Source of the DNA: Leishmania infantum JPCM5
Taxonomy: Eukaryota > Euglenozoa > Kinetoplastea > Trypanosomatida > Trypanosomatidae
Length of the DNA: 64,000 nt
Assembly (NCBI RefSeq): GCF_000002875.2
Contig: NC_009391.2
Location: 305,486 to 369,485, forward strand
Reading direction: 5' to 3'
Made by a program: the position numbers and the translations under genes
Shown: one piece after another, positions 9,669 through 20,739 of the stretch
How the letters are laid out: every line of letters starts with the position of its first letter
How positions within the stretch are numbered: position 1 is the first letter of the stretch
The notes under the pieces: model-generated
What the model saw: only the letters and a program-made list of their open reading frames with translations
Databases searched by the model: none
Told to the model about the DNA's origin: nothing

Positions 9669-12600
9669 ATGTCAAGTGGTCCGCTGAGGATGCCGACACC
9701 CTCGGCGCCGTCTACGCCGCCGCCACCTACCGCCACCCAACATCACCACACCTCATCGTGGAGGAGCTGGGGAACGAAGGGGACCGGCCAAAGGGTCGCC
9801 GAGGGCGGTGGCAGCACCACCACCGGCTCACCAAATTCTTCGGCGGCACCGCCGAGCGTGTCGGTGACAGTTGTGGTGCTGGCTGCGCTGACAGCTGCCA
9901 CGGTCTCGGTAGCGTACAACTCCTATAAGGTGCGGAGCCGCAGCAGCCGCGTGTACCGTAGTCAGTCTACGACTCCTGGCCACTCGTGCACGAGGCACGG
10001 AGAGGCCTCAGATCCTTCGCACACGGGCGACATCGCGATGGACAGCGTCAAGACTGCTTCACCCTTGTCGCCCAGCACCGCAAGGAGTGACGCGACAACT
10101 TGTTGTCGCAGCACCTCACTTGGCGGTTGCGGCTCCACAGCAGCGCACACCGTCGCTGGTGAGAACCCGTCGTCGACCGCGGCATCAGAGAATGAGCTCG
10201 ACGAGGGGGGTCAGCGCGAGCGGGACGTGATGGCGCAATCGCCTTCGTTGGCGCTCCACACAGATACCGCCGCGGACGCTGGTGCGCGTTCCGGCAACCG
10301 CGACATGCGATTTGCCCTGTGTAGTGCGCCGCCCTTGCAGATGGCGCACGACAGTACGGCTGAGTTTCATGATCGGTGCGCCACACCAGCCGCTTCTGCC
10401 GCCCCATCGCCGCCGCCACCAGAAACGCCCAAGGCGCTCCTTAGCAACTACTACGACTTGGAGCCGTACGCGCTTCAGGGTCTTGCCGGCGGCGCCCACG
10501 GGTGGAAGCGCGTGTTTGGGCTGCTGAAGCCCGAGATGCGCAGGCGCAGCGGGAGAGATGAGGCGTGCGCTGAGGATGGAGGTACAGCCGCTGATGGCAT
10601 ACCTGGCCGCCGCGCGCCGGGTTCACTGACGCGCACGTACGATGGCTCCCGCGTTACCACCACCGACAGCCCTGCGCTGCTGCGGGAGAGCCCCGGCGCG
10701 ATTGTGCCGGTCACCCCAGCCGCCGCGACGAGGTCACCGACGCGGCGCGCGTCTGCTGTAGAGAGCATGTATCGCAGCAGCGTCGTAAAAAGCGACGTCT
10801 CGGTGCACAGCCGTGTGCCGGGGCAGCCGGTGGCGACGGGGAAGCCGTGCACGGCGCGGTGGTACGGCGACGACCACAAACTCTTTTCCGTGGCCGCAGC
10901 CTCCTCCACGTCAGCGAGCACGCTCGCGCAGCCGTTGCATCCGCCACGGCTCTCCGTCTCGCCGGTTGCCGGGGTGCCGTCGCCGCCAAGTCGCTTCCTT
11001 AACTCCTTCTTTTTCCCTGTGCTACAGCACCTCAGCTTCTGCGTGAGCCGAAGTGTAGGCAGCGGCCCCGGGGAAAGCACCACCACTGGTGAGGCGACCT
11101 CCGGGACGGCCGGGAGCGGCGTGCACACGGCGTCTACCACCAACACTTTCGCTACTTCAGCAGCGTTGGCGGTGGCGCAGCGTAATCTGCAGCGAGACAT
11201 CTCTACCTTGGTGGCCACGACAGCGTCAGTTCGGCTGGGGGCCTCCGCCTCTTCGTCCTTTCCGGGTTCCCATGCTCACACAGCGCGCTGCTCCGCCGTG
11301 TCGTCGGTGGCTGTATCTCCGCGGGCCGGTGCCACAGGGTCGTGCAGATCGCAACAGCAGCACGAGGGGGTGACAGCAGCAGAGTCCTGCTCGTCGTTCG
11401 CCGCACTGCACGCAGGGCGCAGCTCCAGCGGCGGGCAGCGGAGAAAAGGTGTGTCTGTGGAGGGCGAGGAGGGGGCGGCGCAGCACGTCTTGGGGTCTCA
11501 TGCGCGCTTCCTGTCGGCGGAGGATAAGCAGCAGCCGGGTATGCGCGGCAGCCCTCGCCATCAGAGCTCAGGTGCCTGCCGTCAAACGCCCGCCAGCTCG
11601 CAGAAAAGCGACCGCAGTGCCACGTGGAGCGGTGCGGGTCCGTGCAAACAGAGTATACGGGAGTCTGCGCAGGAGCGAAGGATGCCGCCGCACCCCTCAC
11701 CCCGTGCCGCAGCAACAGCCGCTGGGGCCACGGCCGACAGTGGCGCAGTCCCGGCGCCACCAGAGGCGTCGTCCACGGAGGAACCGAACGCTGCAGGCAC
11801 CGAGTCGGTTGGCGAGCCTGCTTCTCCCCCGACCATGGCTCACTGCTGCACCATCGCCGAACAGCTGGCCGTGTTGACGAGTCGTCGAGAGCAGCAACAT
11901 CGCTACACACAGCAGCTACAGGCAAGCAGGAGGTCGGCTGGGCTCGGCGCCGGCGCCGAGAATGCGCTGCCGTCTCCTCTGGCCACCCCATCGTCACCTG
12001 CCTACACGGGCGCTGCTGCGGCGTCGACGACCTTAGATGTCTCCAATGCAGAGCTCAGCAAGAAAGCCAGCGGTATGCGCAGCCCATTCGCCTGGGCTTC
12101 GCAGTACTACACGGACACGGCGTCAGGGGTATTCTACTCCTCCGTGCTGCAGCCGCACCACTACGAGAACCACGTCTACTCCGACGTCACGACTGAGGTG
12201 CAGCAGTGCAGGCGAAGGCGTCAGCGGGACCGTGTGACGAGTCTTGGCGCGGGCGTCACCCCTGCCTCGAGGGCGGGCGCAGAGGACGAGGATGTGGGGC
12301 ACGAGACGCACACGGCCACGCCGATGGCGACAGGAGCAGGAGCAGCAACAGCTGCGTCTACAAGACGCTCTATGGAGCGGCCGGCAGCCGAGTCGAGTCT
12401 CACGGCTGGCTTACAGCCAGCCGCAGCTCGCAAGGCCTCTGCATCGGCAGGTACCGCCATCCTGACATCCGGCGTGGGCAGTGTAGCCCCGCTGAGCCAT
12501 TCAAAGCCGACGCAGCCCTCGAACGAGCGCCGCGTTGACGACTTGACCGTGAAGCACCAGGATGATGGCTCGGCTTCGTACACCATCTCCCTCACTTACC

Positions 12601-15212
12601 ACGACAGCGAAACCGGCACCTCGCGCACGGTGAACACGAGTGCGCTGCCGCCGCTGCGCCGCTGTGACGCCGGCGCGTCAATCCCGGGCCTCTCGTCTCT
12701 CTCCGGCGGCACAACCGTGCGTGCTGCCGCCCGCACGAAACGCCCAACCACGACGGCGACGCTAGCCTTGAGTGCCTCTGGTGCCGCGTCACCGGCGCAC
12801 TCGCGCAGCGTCAGTGGTGGTGAGGCCGCTCACGCATTCGCCGTAAGCTCGCCGCCTGCGCGTCCCGCTACTGCCACCATGATGGGGAAGTCACTGCTTC
12901 ATTCGCAGCCGCATCAAGCATCTGATGCAGAGGACAACGATAACGCGTCGACGACGCTTGGTCTCGCGCAGGCGGCGAGGACAGGCGGCGGGCGACCGAG
13001 GCCGGCGCCGCGCAGCAGCATCAGCGTTGGCGGCAGCCTCAAGTATTGTAGCTCCCCGGCAGCGGGGGCGACGGCAGCTGGTTCAGCGAGCGGTAGCCCC
13101 GCGTGCGACGCCGCGGCGGCGTCGACTACCACCGCCAGCGGTAAGGTAAACCCGTTTGCTGCGCCGTTGCCGCCTACAGAGCCGCAGCATGGCCCTCGGT
13201 TGCGGGGTGTCGCGGGGCGCAACGGCGAGATGGCGATTGGCGCCTTCCTCGGCGGTGGCGCCTGCGGCAAGGTGTACGAGTGCTTGAACACAGAGACTGG
13301 GCAGGTGCTGGCAGCGAAGCAGATCGTCTTCGACGCGAAGGATCGGAAGCTGCGAACGCGGTTGAAGCAGCTAGAGCTGGAGCTGGAGGTACTGACGCTT
13401 GCGGCGCGTCATCACGTGCGGTGGATTGTGGGCTTCTTCGGTGCGGAGAAGCGTGGCCACTCGGTTCTCATGTACCTCGAGTACTGCCAGCACGGGTCCT
13501 TGCTGGACTACATGATGGAAGGCAACAGCACCGATGCTGCTGTGTGGAACACTAGCAGTGCCCTGGATGATGCTACCCCGAAACCGTCGACTGCCCCTGC
13601 CGACCGTAGCGCGGGCTGCCACTTCGACGCAAATGGCAGCCCACCAGTCGCTGCGGTGGCGGCGTGGCGACGGCACACCGAGAGCGTAAACGAAGACGCT
13701 AGCTGCCTGAGCGCGCGCTCCCCACTTCGGGGTCTGCGCGAGGTGCGCGAGAGCCACACCGAGGCCGCTGCCGCCCCCAAAACGAATTCGCCAAAGCAGC
13801 AGCGGCAGCAGCAGCAGGTCGCAGATGGCGGCTCCGCTGCGGCGGGGCATGCTCAGAGGGCGGAGGCAGAGGAGGCCGCAGCCACAGGCCACGCCTCTCC
13901 GCAAGTCCGCACGCACCGAGAGGAGAGCGCCGAGGGTGAGGAGTACCCTGAGCGCCGCGAAGGGGACTGCCTCTCTACCGCCGCCGCTTCCGTCTCCTCG
14001 GCAGCCAGCTCCGTTGCCTTATCCAGCTCGGCGTTGGACATGATGCCGCTGAGCGAGGCGCTACACCCGCAGATGCCGTCCTTGTCTATTGAGCAGGCAC
14101 AGTGCTTCACGAAACAAATCGTCGAGGGCCTTTGCTTCCTGCATCAGCACAACTACGCCCACCTCGATGTGAAGACGGCGAACGTGCTCGTCGCGGCCGA
14201 CGACGAGTGCCGCTTGGCGGACCTCGGGTGCGCTATGCGCCTCCAGCCACCGCCACCGGCGTCGCCGCCGCCGCAGCAACAGGGACTGGCAGGGATGGAT
14301 AAGGCGGTGAGGGGAGGCGCCAACGGCGACCTCGACGACGCCTTTTCGCCACCCCCCTATCCAGTGTTGGTTGACCGAGACGCCATCACTGAACTTCGCG
14401 GCACGGCCCTTTACATGGCGCCAGAGATGATCCGCTTCGAGAGCCATGCCATCGGCAGTCCCGCCGACGTGTGGTCGCTGGGGTGCGTCGTGATGGAGAT
14501 GACGACCGGCTGCGCCCCGTGGCGGCACATTGCGAAGGACAAGCTGCGAGTGTTGTACCGGATCGGCTCGGCACGCGATGAGCTGCCGTTGCCGCCGCTC
14601 ATACGCGCGTGGGCGGAGGAGGCCAGAGAGTGGCTGGTGCGGGAAGGCTTGTCGGCAACGGTTGATGCTGAGAAGCAGCAGGATGATGTGGCAGCGTGCG
14701 CTATGGAGGCGGGCGGCGTTGCTCAAGCACCTCGCAGCCGCTCAGCGTCGAAAAAGGACCGTGAAGTCAGCGGCGTTGACCGCGACAGCGGTGTCGTCGG
14801 TGGCGACCTTGACAACGCGGTTTCGGACACGCTTGATGAGCCCTGCTCACAGCGCCGGCGCGTTGATCACGGCACTTACGGTTGCGAAGCCACTGCCACG
14901 CCGCGCTCCTCGTCGGCCTTGACCGCGAAGATGCCGGCTTCGGTGCGTACCCCTGCCACTAGCACTCGCGGCGGCACGACATCCTCGTCTTTCGCGCGTG
15001 CCGCCTCTGCGATGACCGCGGGACTGCAGCTCGGCGAATCGAACCCCCCCGACGAAGAGCGCTTCTTCCGCGAACAACGCCACGTCATGCGTCTCTACGT
15101 GGCGCTGCAAGACTTCGTTACCGCGTGTGTGAGGGTGCGACCAGAGGACCGCAGCAGCACGGCGGAGCTGCTCCGCCATCCCTTCCTGACTCTCTGCAAG
15201 GATGATATCTAG
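9669..15212 (+). CDS. Large STE-like serine/threonine protein kinase with N-terminal membrane segment
   Basis: The protein has 1847 residues. Residues ~64-82 are hydrophobic (VSVTVVVLAALTAATVSVAY) and followed by basic residues, suggesting one membrane anchor. Residues ~90-1180 are Ser/Ala/Thr-rich and probably disordered. The catalytic domain fills the C-terminus, ~1185-1845: glycine loop GGGACGKV (~1195-1202), lysine K1217 in LAAKQIVF, HLDVKTANVL with catalytic D1500, DLG (D1518) in place of DFG, and APE ending at E1586. A ~190-residue low-complexity insertion separates the N-lobe region (to ~1283) from helix E (~1474), and shorter insertions lie between DLG and APE and after APE. The motifs resemble MAPKKK/STE11 kinases, and all catalytic residues seem present. 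The substrate is unknown. The start is supported by the adjacent splice acceptor. Confidence 0.9.
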   Translation: MSSGPLRMPTPSAPSTPPPPTATQHHHTSSWRSWGTKGTGQRVAEGGGSTTTGSPNSSAAPPSVSVTVVVLAALTAATVSVAYNSYKVRSRSSRVYRSQSTTPGHSCTRHGEASDPSHTGDIAMDSVKTASPLSPSTARSDATTCCRSTSLGGCGSTAAHTVAGENPSSTAASENELDEGGQRERDVMAQSPSLALHTDTAADAGARSGNRDMRFALCSAPPLQMAHDSTAEFHDRCATPAASAAPSPPPPETPKALLSNYYDLEPYALQGLAGGAHGWKRVFGLLKPEMRRRSGRDEACAEDGGTAADGIPGRRAPGSLTRTYDGSRVTTTDSPALLRESPGAIVPVTPAAATRSPTRRASAVESMYRSSVVKSDVSVHSRVPGQPVATGKPCTARWYGDDHKLFSVAAASSTSASTLAQPLHPPRLSVSPVAGVPSPPSRFLNSFFFPVLQHLSFCVSRSVGSGPGESTTTGEATSGTAGSGVHTASTTNTFATSAALAVAQRNLQRDISTLVATTASVRLGASASSSFPGSHAHTARCSAVSSVAVSPRAGATGSCRSQQQHEGVTAAESCSSFAALHAGRSSSGGQRRKGVSVEGEEGAAQHVLGSHARFLSAEDKQQPGMRGSPRHQSSGACRQTPASSQKSDRSATWSGAGPCKQSIRESAQERRMPPHPSPRAAATAAGATADSGAVPAPPEASSTEEPNAAGTESVGEPASPPTMAHCCTIAEQLAVLTSRREQQHRYTQQLQASRRSAGLGAGAENALPSPLATPSSPAYTGAAAASTTLDVSNAELSKKASGMRSPFAWASQYYTDTASGVFYSSVLQPHHYENHVYSDVTTEVQQCRRRRQRDRVTSLGAGVTPASRAGAEDEDVGHETHTATPMATGAGAATAASTRRSMERPAAESSLTAGLQPAAARKASASAGTAILTSGVGSVAPLSHSKPTQPSNERRVDDLTVKHQDDGSASYTISLTYHDSETGTSRTVNTSALPPLRRCDAGASIPGLSSLSGGTTVRAAARTKRPTTTATLALSASGAASPAHSRSVSGGEAAHAFAVSSPPARPATATMMGKSLLHSQPHQASDAEDNDNASTTLGLAQAARTGGGRPRPAPRSSISVGGSLKYCSSPAAGATAAGSASGSPACDAAAASTTTASGKVNPFAAPLPPTEPQHGPRLRGVAGRNGEMAIGAFLGGGACGKVYECLNTETGQVLAAKQIVFDAKDRKLRTRLKQLELELEVLTLAARHHVRWIVGFFGAEKRGHSVLMYLEYCQHGSLLDYMMEGNSTDAAVWNTSSALDDATPKPSTAPADRSAGCHFDANGSPPVAAVAAWRRHTESVNEDASCLSARSPLRGLREVRESHTEAAAAPKTNSPKQQRQQQQVADGGSAAAGHAQRAEAEEAAATGHASPQVRTHREESAEGEEYPERREGDCLSTAAASVSSAASSVALSSSALDMMPLSEALHPQMPSLSIEQAQCFTKQIVEGLCFLHQHNYAHLDVKTANVLVAADDECRLADLGCAMRLQPPPPASPPPQQQGLAGMDKAVRGGANGDLDDAFSPPPYPVLVDRDAITELRGTALYMAPEMIRFESHAIGSPADVWSLGCVVMEMTTGCAPWRHIAKDKLRVLYRIGSARDELPLPPLIRAWAEEAREWLVREGLSATVDAEKQQDDVAACAMEAGGVAQAPRSRSASKKDREVSGVDRDSGVVGGDLDNAVSDTLDEPCSQRRRVDHGTYGCEATATPRSSSALTAKMPASVRTPATSTRGGTTSSSFARAASAMTAGLQLGESNPPDEERFFREQRHVMRLYVALQDFVTACVRVRPEDRSSTAELLRHPFLTLCKDDI

Positions 15213-17080
15213 GAGGGACTGCAACGGGTGTCGTCACGCAGCGGATGTGGGGGCGTGGCGCGTCTGGCCCTTTTCTTTCGGCGTGTTGTCCCCATGCTGC
15301 GTGCATTGAGGCGCGGACGCTGTTTCGCTCTCTGTTTCCTCAGCCTCTTTACCGTGGTGACGGTGGTGGCTAGCAGGAAGGGCGACTGCACCGATGCTGC
15401 CTTCTTGATGCCCTCTCAAGCGGCCGATGCACATATTCATTGCCGCCGTCCCATCCCCTTCCTCGCCTGGCGGGCCGATGTGTGCGTGCGTGCGTGAGGG
15501 GTCTTTCTCTCCCGCGTGACCGCTCTTGGCCACTCCTCGTGCTCCTGTGCCTGCCCGCTTCTCTTTCCCTCTCAGGCCCCCCTCCCCGCTCTCTCACCGA
15601 CTACCGCCAGGGCTTCGATAGCGTTGTCTGATGATGCATGCTGTGCAACGCACGTGTCTCCCCTTCCATGTGTGTGCGTGTGTGTCGCGCTCACTGGTCC
15701 GCGGCGCGTGTGTGCATGGCGTCATGTAAGCTGCCTTTGTTTGTCTGCGTATAGGCTAGCATGTGCCTGTGACGTGACCTCGATCATGCCGCTCTTCTCC
15801 CACGCCCGTCTTGCAGCACGCTGCCTTTTCCCTCGGTGTGTGCCCGTCTGCGTCTCGGTCGGTGATGCGGTATATCAGTTGTGTACTACAACGTGAGCGA
15901 AAAGCACAAGGCGGATGCCATTGCACAGAAACCAACGCGTAACGCAGGGCAATGAGGAGTCCGTCACACGCGTGCGCGGCAGTCCAGCGCCGTCTGCTCC
16001 GTCGTCGTCTCGACCTCCTCCTCTCTGTGCCCCACTTCCTCCCGCTTGACCGGAGCGCACGCCGAGTGTAGAGTGAGCGCCGCCGCCGCCGCCCCTTCAC
16101 GCTATGACGTGATCGAAACTGCGCCATCTCCGCCAGCGTGCGGCGCGTGTCTGCGTTTGTGTGATGCGGTCGCCCTCGCCGCCTGGCGCCGCCTTAATAC
16201 GGGTGCGGGTCTTTCATCACCCCTCCCCCTCCCGGTGACTGGGATATGCCGCGCTCTTCCGTGCTTGCCCGGCATACCGAGGGCTGATGGACTCTCCCCT
16301 CGCCCCTTCTGTACCCCACTGCAACTCTGCCTGGCTCTGATATCATCTTTCGTTGTTCTTTGGGTCATTCTCGCGGACGGGACTTGCACATTCTCTTCGT
16401 GGTACCCGACACCTACCGAGACCGGCACCCACATCATATCCGTGCCGCGTGCCCGTACATCCTCTATGCTGCGCATCCGTGTTGTCGTAGTCGTTGTCTC
16501 GCCCGCGCCTCCACATCTGTGGCCGTGCTTTTCTACGTGGCGCGGACGGCTCAAGCGCTAAAAAAGGAACGAGAACTGCGCAGGACGAGAAGAAGAGGTT
16601 TTACCACGAGGAAGACGCACCGCGTTGTGGCGGGAGACAGGGGCGCCTGTCCCGTGCCTGTCTCTCTGCGCGTCTGTCACACCCTCCGTTCGTCTGTGGC
16701 TCTTGCACAGTTGTGGTCGTTCTGTCGTCATTGGTGGTGCGCAGCGGAGTTTGTGCGGTGCTGGTGCGGAAGAGGAAGCGTGTGCGTGTGGGCGTGCCGG
16801 TCTCTCCGCGCCTGAGAGCTGGAGGGCGAGGGTGCGAGTCGCGCGGGGAAGGCCAGCACACCGACACCCTCATATACACGCCTCCGTATGCGACAGTGCT
16901 CTCATCAATCATCCGCACCCCCTCCCCCTTCCTCCCTTCCCTTACCTACGCACGGGCATCCGCATCTCTGTTGTCGCACCGCGGCGTTGCTCCCCTCATC
17001 GCCAGCCGTGCAATCACGCGCGTATACAATTCCTTTCTCTCCCTCTTTCTTGGTCTGCGTGGCCGCATCGACGCCCTTCG
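15213..17080. other. Intergenic region
   Basis: No credible gene is seen. The stretch is GT-rich near 15660-15690 and pyrimidine-rich towards 16915-17080. A 238-codon frame at 16494-17210 is simple in composition and overlaps the splice-acceptor region, so I reject it as a gene. Confidence 0.6.
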
Positions 17081-17130
17081 CTTCCTGCCCTCCCTCTCTC
17101 TGTCTCACTCTTCACGCGTGTTCCACGAAG
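17081..17130 (+). promoter_or_regulatory. Putative trans-splice acceptor
   Basis: A pyrimidine tract (17081-17112) is followed by the first AG at 17129-17130. The predicted 5' UTR is 76 bases and contains a five-codon uORF including its stop (17140-17154). Confidence 0.45.
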
Positions 17131-17206
17131 GAAAAGTATATGAGGGCGACGTGAGATCGGCAGCCCTGATTGTTCCCGCGTCTTCGTCGTGCTCGCACAC
17201 ATTGCC

Positions 17207-19960
17207 ATGAAGCGCCGTGGCGGCCGTGTCGTGAGCTCCAAGAGCACCGTGGTTGGCGCGTCAAGTGCTGCTGTCACTCCCGAAGCACCAGGTCTTTCTG
17301 CTGCTGTCAACGGCCATGATGCATCCGTCGCCGCCGCCGCCACTGCTGCTGCTGCTGCTGCGTCCTTGTCACCATCTCTGACGTCACCGACAACACCAGT
17401 TGCGCGAGATGAGCCGCGGAGATCGGGTAATCCTGTGACTAGTGCGAGCGCCACGATGATGGATGTGCCGACGCCGACACTGACGATACCGACGCTAGAC
17501 ATCTTCGCGCGCTTTCAGAGCAAGCGGGACGACTTTGATGAGGACTGGCTCCTGCTCCAGGAGGATCCCGCCGCGAGGAATGAGACGCCTCGGATCGCCG
17601 CGCACGTCGCGGACAAGCTTCGTCGTCACCAGGCGCAGCTTGGCGCCCACCGTGCCGCCGCTGCAGCGGATCGAATTCGGCAGGACAAAGACCGAGTCGT
17701 GCCAGCACGTGCTGCAGCGAAGACGGCGAGCTCCGTCAGCGGCGACGGCCTCGACACTGTTGCGACGGAGGGTCCACGGCAGGCACGCCGTCAGCGCTGT
17801 CCCGAAACCTATGACTCTGCCGAGGACAGCGGCAGCGACGGCGCAGGCGCCGACGCGGACATCGGTACTGTTGCCGCTGACAACGACGGCGATGATAGCG
17901 ACGAGTACGTGCCGGAGGATCGCACGGCCTCGCAGTACAAGCGGCCGCAAAACGCAAAGAAGGCGGCCTCCAAAGATGAGGGCTCTGCGGGCGTGGCTCT
18001 CAGTGGCGGCTCCCCGCCTGTGAGTACGCCTGCGGGGCGCACTGCTGCTGCTGGTGCCGGCGCTGAGGCAGCTTCCGTGAACCCATTCACACCCTTATCG
18101 GAGGACGAGGAGCAGCTGGATGTGGAGGCCGAGCACGATGGCCTCACAGGCGACTACCTGAACTTCCGACTCACTTCCGCGACGGGAAGTAGGGCGCTCG
18201 ACGCCGATGCACTGCAGGCGACCGTGCACCTGCAGCCTTCTCCCTCTCACGGCGAGAAACGCAACGTGAACGACCGCAGATCCTATCGCAGCCAGGAGCA
18301 GCGGCGCCAGACACCACTATCACCGCAGCAGACGGAGCAAGATCGTGTGTTGGTGGTGCCGCTGTGGAGCATCGCGCGGATGGAGCAGCACGGCGGCTAC
18401 TGTAGCGCCAGCCCCCTCATCGCCCTCCACCAGGAGGTCACGGACCTCGTCGACTACCTTCGCCCGACAGAGGCGGAGGTGACGATGCGGCGCTACATCG
18501 AGAAGGATATTGGCCGGCTGGTCGATCGGCTGTGGCCTGGCAGCTCGGTACTCGTCTATGGCAGCATGTACACCCACCTGCTGCTGCCGCTGTCGGACCT
18601 TGACATCACACTGTTGGATGTGCCGGTGCCGGCGGAGGAGGCGCTCACCAGCTTGGCAAAGGAGATCAGCAGCGCGGGCCTGTGCGAGAACGTCTATCCG
18701 CAGGTGATTCTCAAGACGAAGGTGCCCCTCATCAAGTTCGTCCACAAGGGCTCGCTCATCGACGTCGACATCAGTGTTGGCGCCGTGGACGGGAAGCGCA
18801 ACTCGGAGTGCATTGTGCAGTACATGAACATGTACCCAGAGGCACTGCCGCTTACCTTGGTCGTGAAATACTTTGTCATGCAGCGCGGCATGCATGAGCC
18901 GTACTACGGAGGCCTTGGCAGCTACGCCGCCACGCTGCTCGTCGTCGCCTTCCTGCGGCAGCACCCCATCTACACAACGCAGCCGGAGAAGCGGACCATG
19001 ACGGGGCTTGGCAGGCTACTAGTCGATTTCTTTCGTATGTGCGGTCAGCATTGGAACTACCGAAGAGTAGCTGTGTGCCTGGCGAACTACGCTGTGCCGA
19101 GCAACATCGATGACGCGATGGCCGCGAACGTCCACGACGAAGGCGACTTCCGCATTCGTGCCGACTGTGGCGGTCGGATGCAGTCACCGGTGCTGGCCAG
19201 CCCCCCGCGCGGCCCGATGGGCCCCGCGCAGGTGTGGATAGAGGACCCGGTCGACGCCTCTAACAACGCCGCCAGCTCACTGCGGTTTTTCCATTCTCTC
19301 TCCGCCATGTTCTCCTACGCCTATCTTGCCCTGACGACCGACTTCGACAGAGCCGCGGCGGACGCGGCGCAGCCGTCTTCGCCTGCGCCGTCATCGTCTC
19401 CGTCATCGCCGTCCTCGAACGACATCAGCCGCCGTCCGACGCTGCTCTCGCGCATCTTCCACGCCGATGCGGAGATGGTGTACCGTCGGCGGGCCGTGGC
19501 CGCGGCGTACAAGCGACTGAACGCCGAGATGCCGGCGTACATGAAGGAGGTTCAAGACTTCCGGCGCGATGAGGACGCGGCGATGCTGCAGGGCAATTGT
19601 GACGGTGTGGCGCACAGCTGGCGCGCGCGACGGCTGCGGCGACGCGAGGGCGATCCCATCCTGTTTCCACAGCAGCGGAACGTCACGTCATTGGAGGAGC
19701 GCTTGGCACTTTCCCATCTGCGCGAGTCGTCCTCGCCACCTCCGCCGGCGTCGGAGGTTGACATGAAGAAGCGCCAGCGCGAGGCGGGGGATGAGGATAG
19801 TCAGAGAAAGGTGCAGAGAGACCGCCGAGAGGATTCTGCGTTGCCCTCTCGCAGCAGCTCGCGGTCGTCGCCGTGCACCACCGGCTCAGAGAGCAACGCC
19901 AGCTCGGTGCGCGTGGATGTGACGAGAAGGACGGAGCGGAGCCGCAAGCTGCGACGGTAG
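17207..19960 (+). CDS. Non-canonical poly(A) polymerase, Trf4/5 (PAPD5) type
   Basis: The protein has 917 residues. After an acidic, Ala-rich N-terminal half, the nucleotidyltransferase core begins near residue 380. It shows a GS motif (YGSMYTHLLLPLSDLDI) with metal-binding D464 and D466, the third carboxylate in LIDVDIS (D519/D521), a central region (LTLVVKYFVMQRGM... GGLGSYAATLLVVAFL) and a PAP-associated segment (LGRLLVDFFRMCGQHWNYRRV, ~603-623). This order is that of Trf4/5-like poly(A) polymerases, which add short A tails to nuclear RNAs for exosome decay; trypanosome ncPAP1 in a TRAMP-like complex is the likely counterpart, by inference. A Ser-rich insertion near 725-745 and a highly charged C-terminus (KKRQR... 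RTERSRKLRR) may carry nuclear signals. ATG 17207 is used; a GTG 18 bases upstream is not needed. Confidence 0.88.
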   Translation: MKRRGGRVVSSKSTVVGASSAAVTPEAPGLSAAVNGHDASVAAAATAAAAAASLSPSLTSPTTPVARDEPRRSGNPVTSASATMMDVPTPTLTIPTLDIFARFQSKRDDFDEDWLLLQEDPAARNETPRIAAHVADKLRRHQAQLGAHRAAAAADRIRQDKDRVVPARAAAKTASSVSGDGLDTVATEGPRQARRQRCPETYDSAEDSGSDGAGADADIGTVAADNDGDDSDEYVPEDRTASQYKRPQNAKKAASKDEGSAGVALSGGSPPVSTPAGRTAAAGAGAEAASVNPFTPLSEDEEQLDVEAEHDGLTGDYLNFRLTSATGSRALDADALQATVHLQPSPSHGEKRNVNDRRSYRSQEQRRQTPLSPQQTEQDRVLVVPLWSIARMEQHGGYCSASPLIALHQEVTDLVDYLRPTEAEVTMRRYIEKDIGRLVDRLWPGSSVLVYGSMYTHLLLPLSDLDITLLDVPVPAEEALTSLAKEISSAGLCENVYPQVILKTKVPLIKFVHKGSLIDVDISVGAVDGKRNSECIVQYMNMYPEALPLTLVVKYFVMQRGMHEPYYGGLGSYAATLLVVAFLRQHPIYTTQPEKRTMTGLGRLLVDFFRMCGQHWNYRRVAVCLANYAVPSNIDDAMAANVHDEGDFRIRADCGGRMQSPVLASPPRGPMGPAQVWIEDPVDASNNAASSLRFFHSLSAMFSYAYLALTTDFDRAAADAAQPSSPAPSSSPSSPSSNDISRRPTLLSRIFHADAEMVYRRRAVAAAYKRLNAEMPAYMKEVQDFRRDEDAAMLQGNCDGVAHSWRARRLRRREGDPILFPQQRNVTSLEERLALSHLRESSSPPPPASEVDMKKRQREAGDEDSQRKVQRDRREDSALPSRSSSRSSPCTTGSESNASSVRVDVTRRTERSRKLRR

Positions 19961-20739
19961 TGAAGTACCCCCTTCCTCATCTCAGCCTCCGCCCTTAGAG
20001 AGTGCAACGATGAAGACCCCACGCACGCGCATAACCGTGATGAAGGATTCCGAAAGGAGGACGAGGGGAAGGGAAGGAGCCCTGAAGAGGGGTCGGGGCT
20101 CACTGGTGCCGATGCCGCGGTGTGTTGTCATGATGGCTGGCGCAAGTGCGCGCATTCTCACACTCGTGTGTGTATGTGTCTGTCTGCCTGTCTCTGTGTG
20201 TGTGCGCCGATGCGCGCACGCAACACGCTTACATGTGTGTGAGTGTATGTTGCTCTTTTTTTTCGTCTGTGTAACTCTTCAAGAATGGCGCAAGAGAATG
20301 AGTTGCTTAACGCGCGTAAGACCCGACGCAACACGCATTTCATGCAGCGACTTCCTCTTCCCTAACCCGCCCACGCACATCCATGCGCTATGCTTCTCTG
20401 CGATGCACCATCTGATGGACACGTGCGTGTGCCGCCTCAACGCAACCCCTTGGTCGTGGCCAACCCGCTCTCTCCGGCTCTCTCGGACACCCGCCCTACC
20501 TGTCGCACACAGACATAGGCACGCGCGGTCATACGCGCGCACAAGGATTGAAAACGCACGACCATCCTCCGTCCTCTCCTCCTCGTCCTCTCCTCCCCGC
20601 CCTCTCTCACCACCTTGTATACGTGTATGCGCGTGCGTGTGGACACGTACGACGGTGCCTCTCCTCCTCCTCTCTTGCGTATGCACACGCACATACGGGA
20701 CAAGCTGAGAAGAGCTGATCAGCCACGGTAGTCAAACCG
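19961..20739. other. Intergenic region
   Basis: GT-rich (20160-20250) and pyrimidine-rich sequence without a credible gene. The frames at 20010-20708 are low-complexity. Confidence 0.6.

Noticed and set aside
14061..14726. 221-codon antisense frame over the kinase domain
   Set aside because: It is a shadow of the conserved catalytic domain on the + strand.
18320..18964. 214-codon antisense frame over the poly(A) polymerase core
   Set aside because: It is a shadow of conserved coding sequence with no protein signature.
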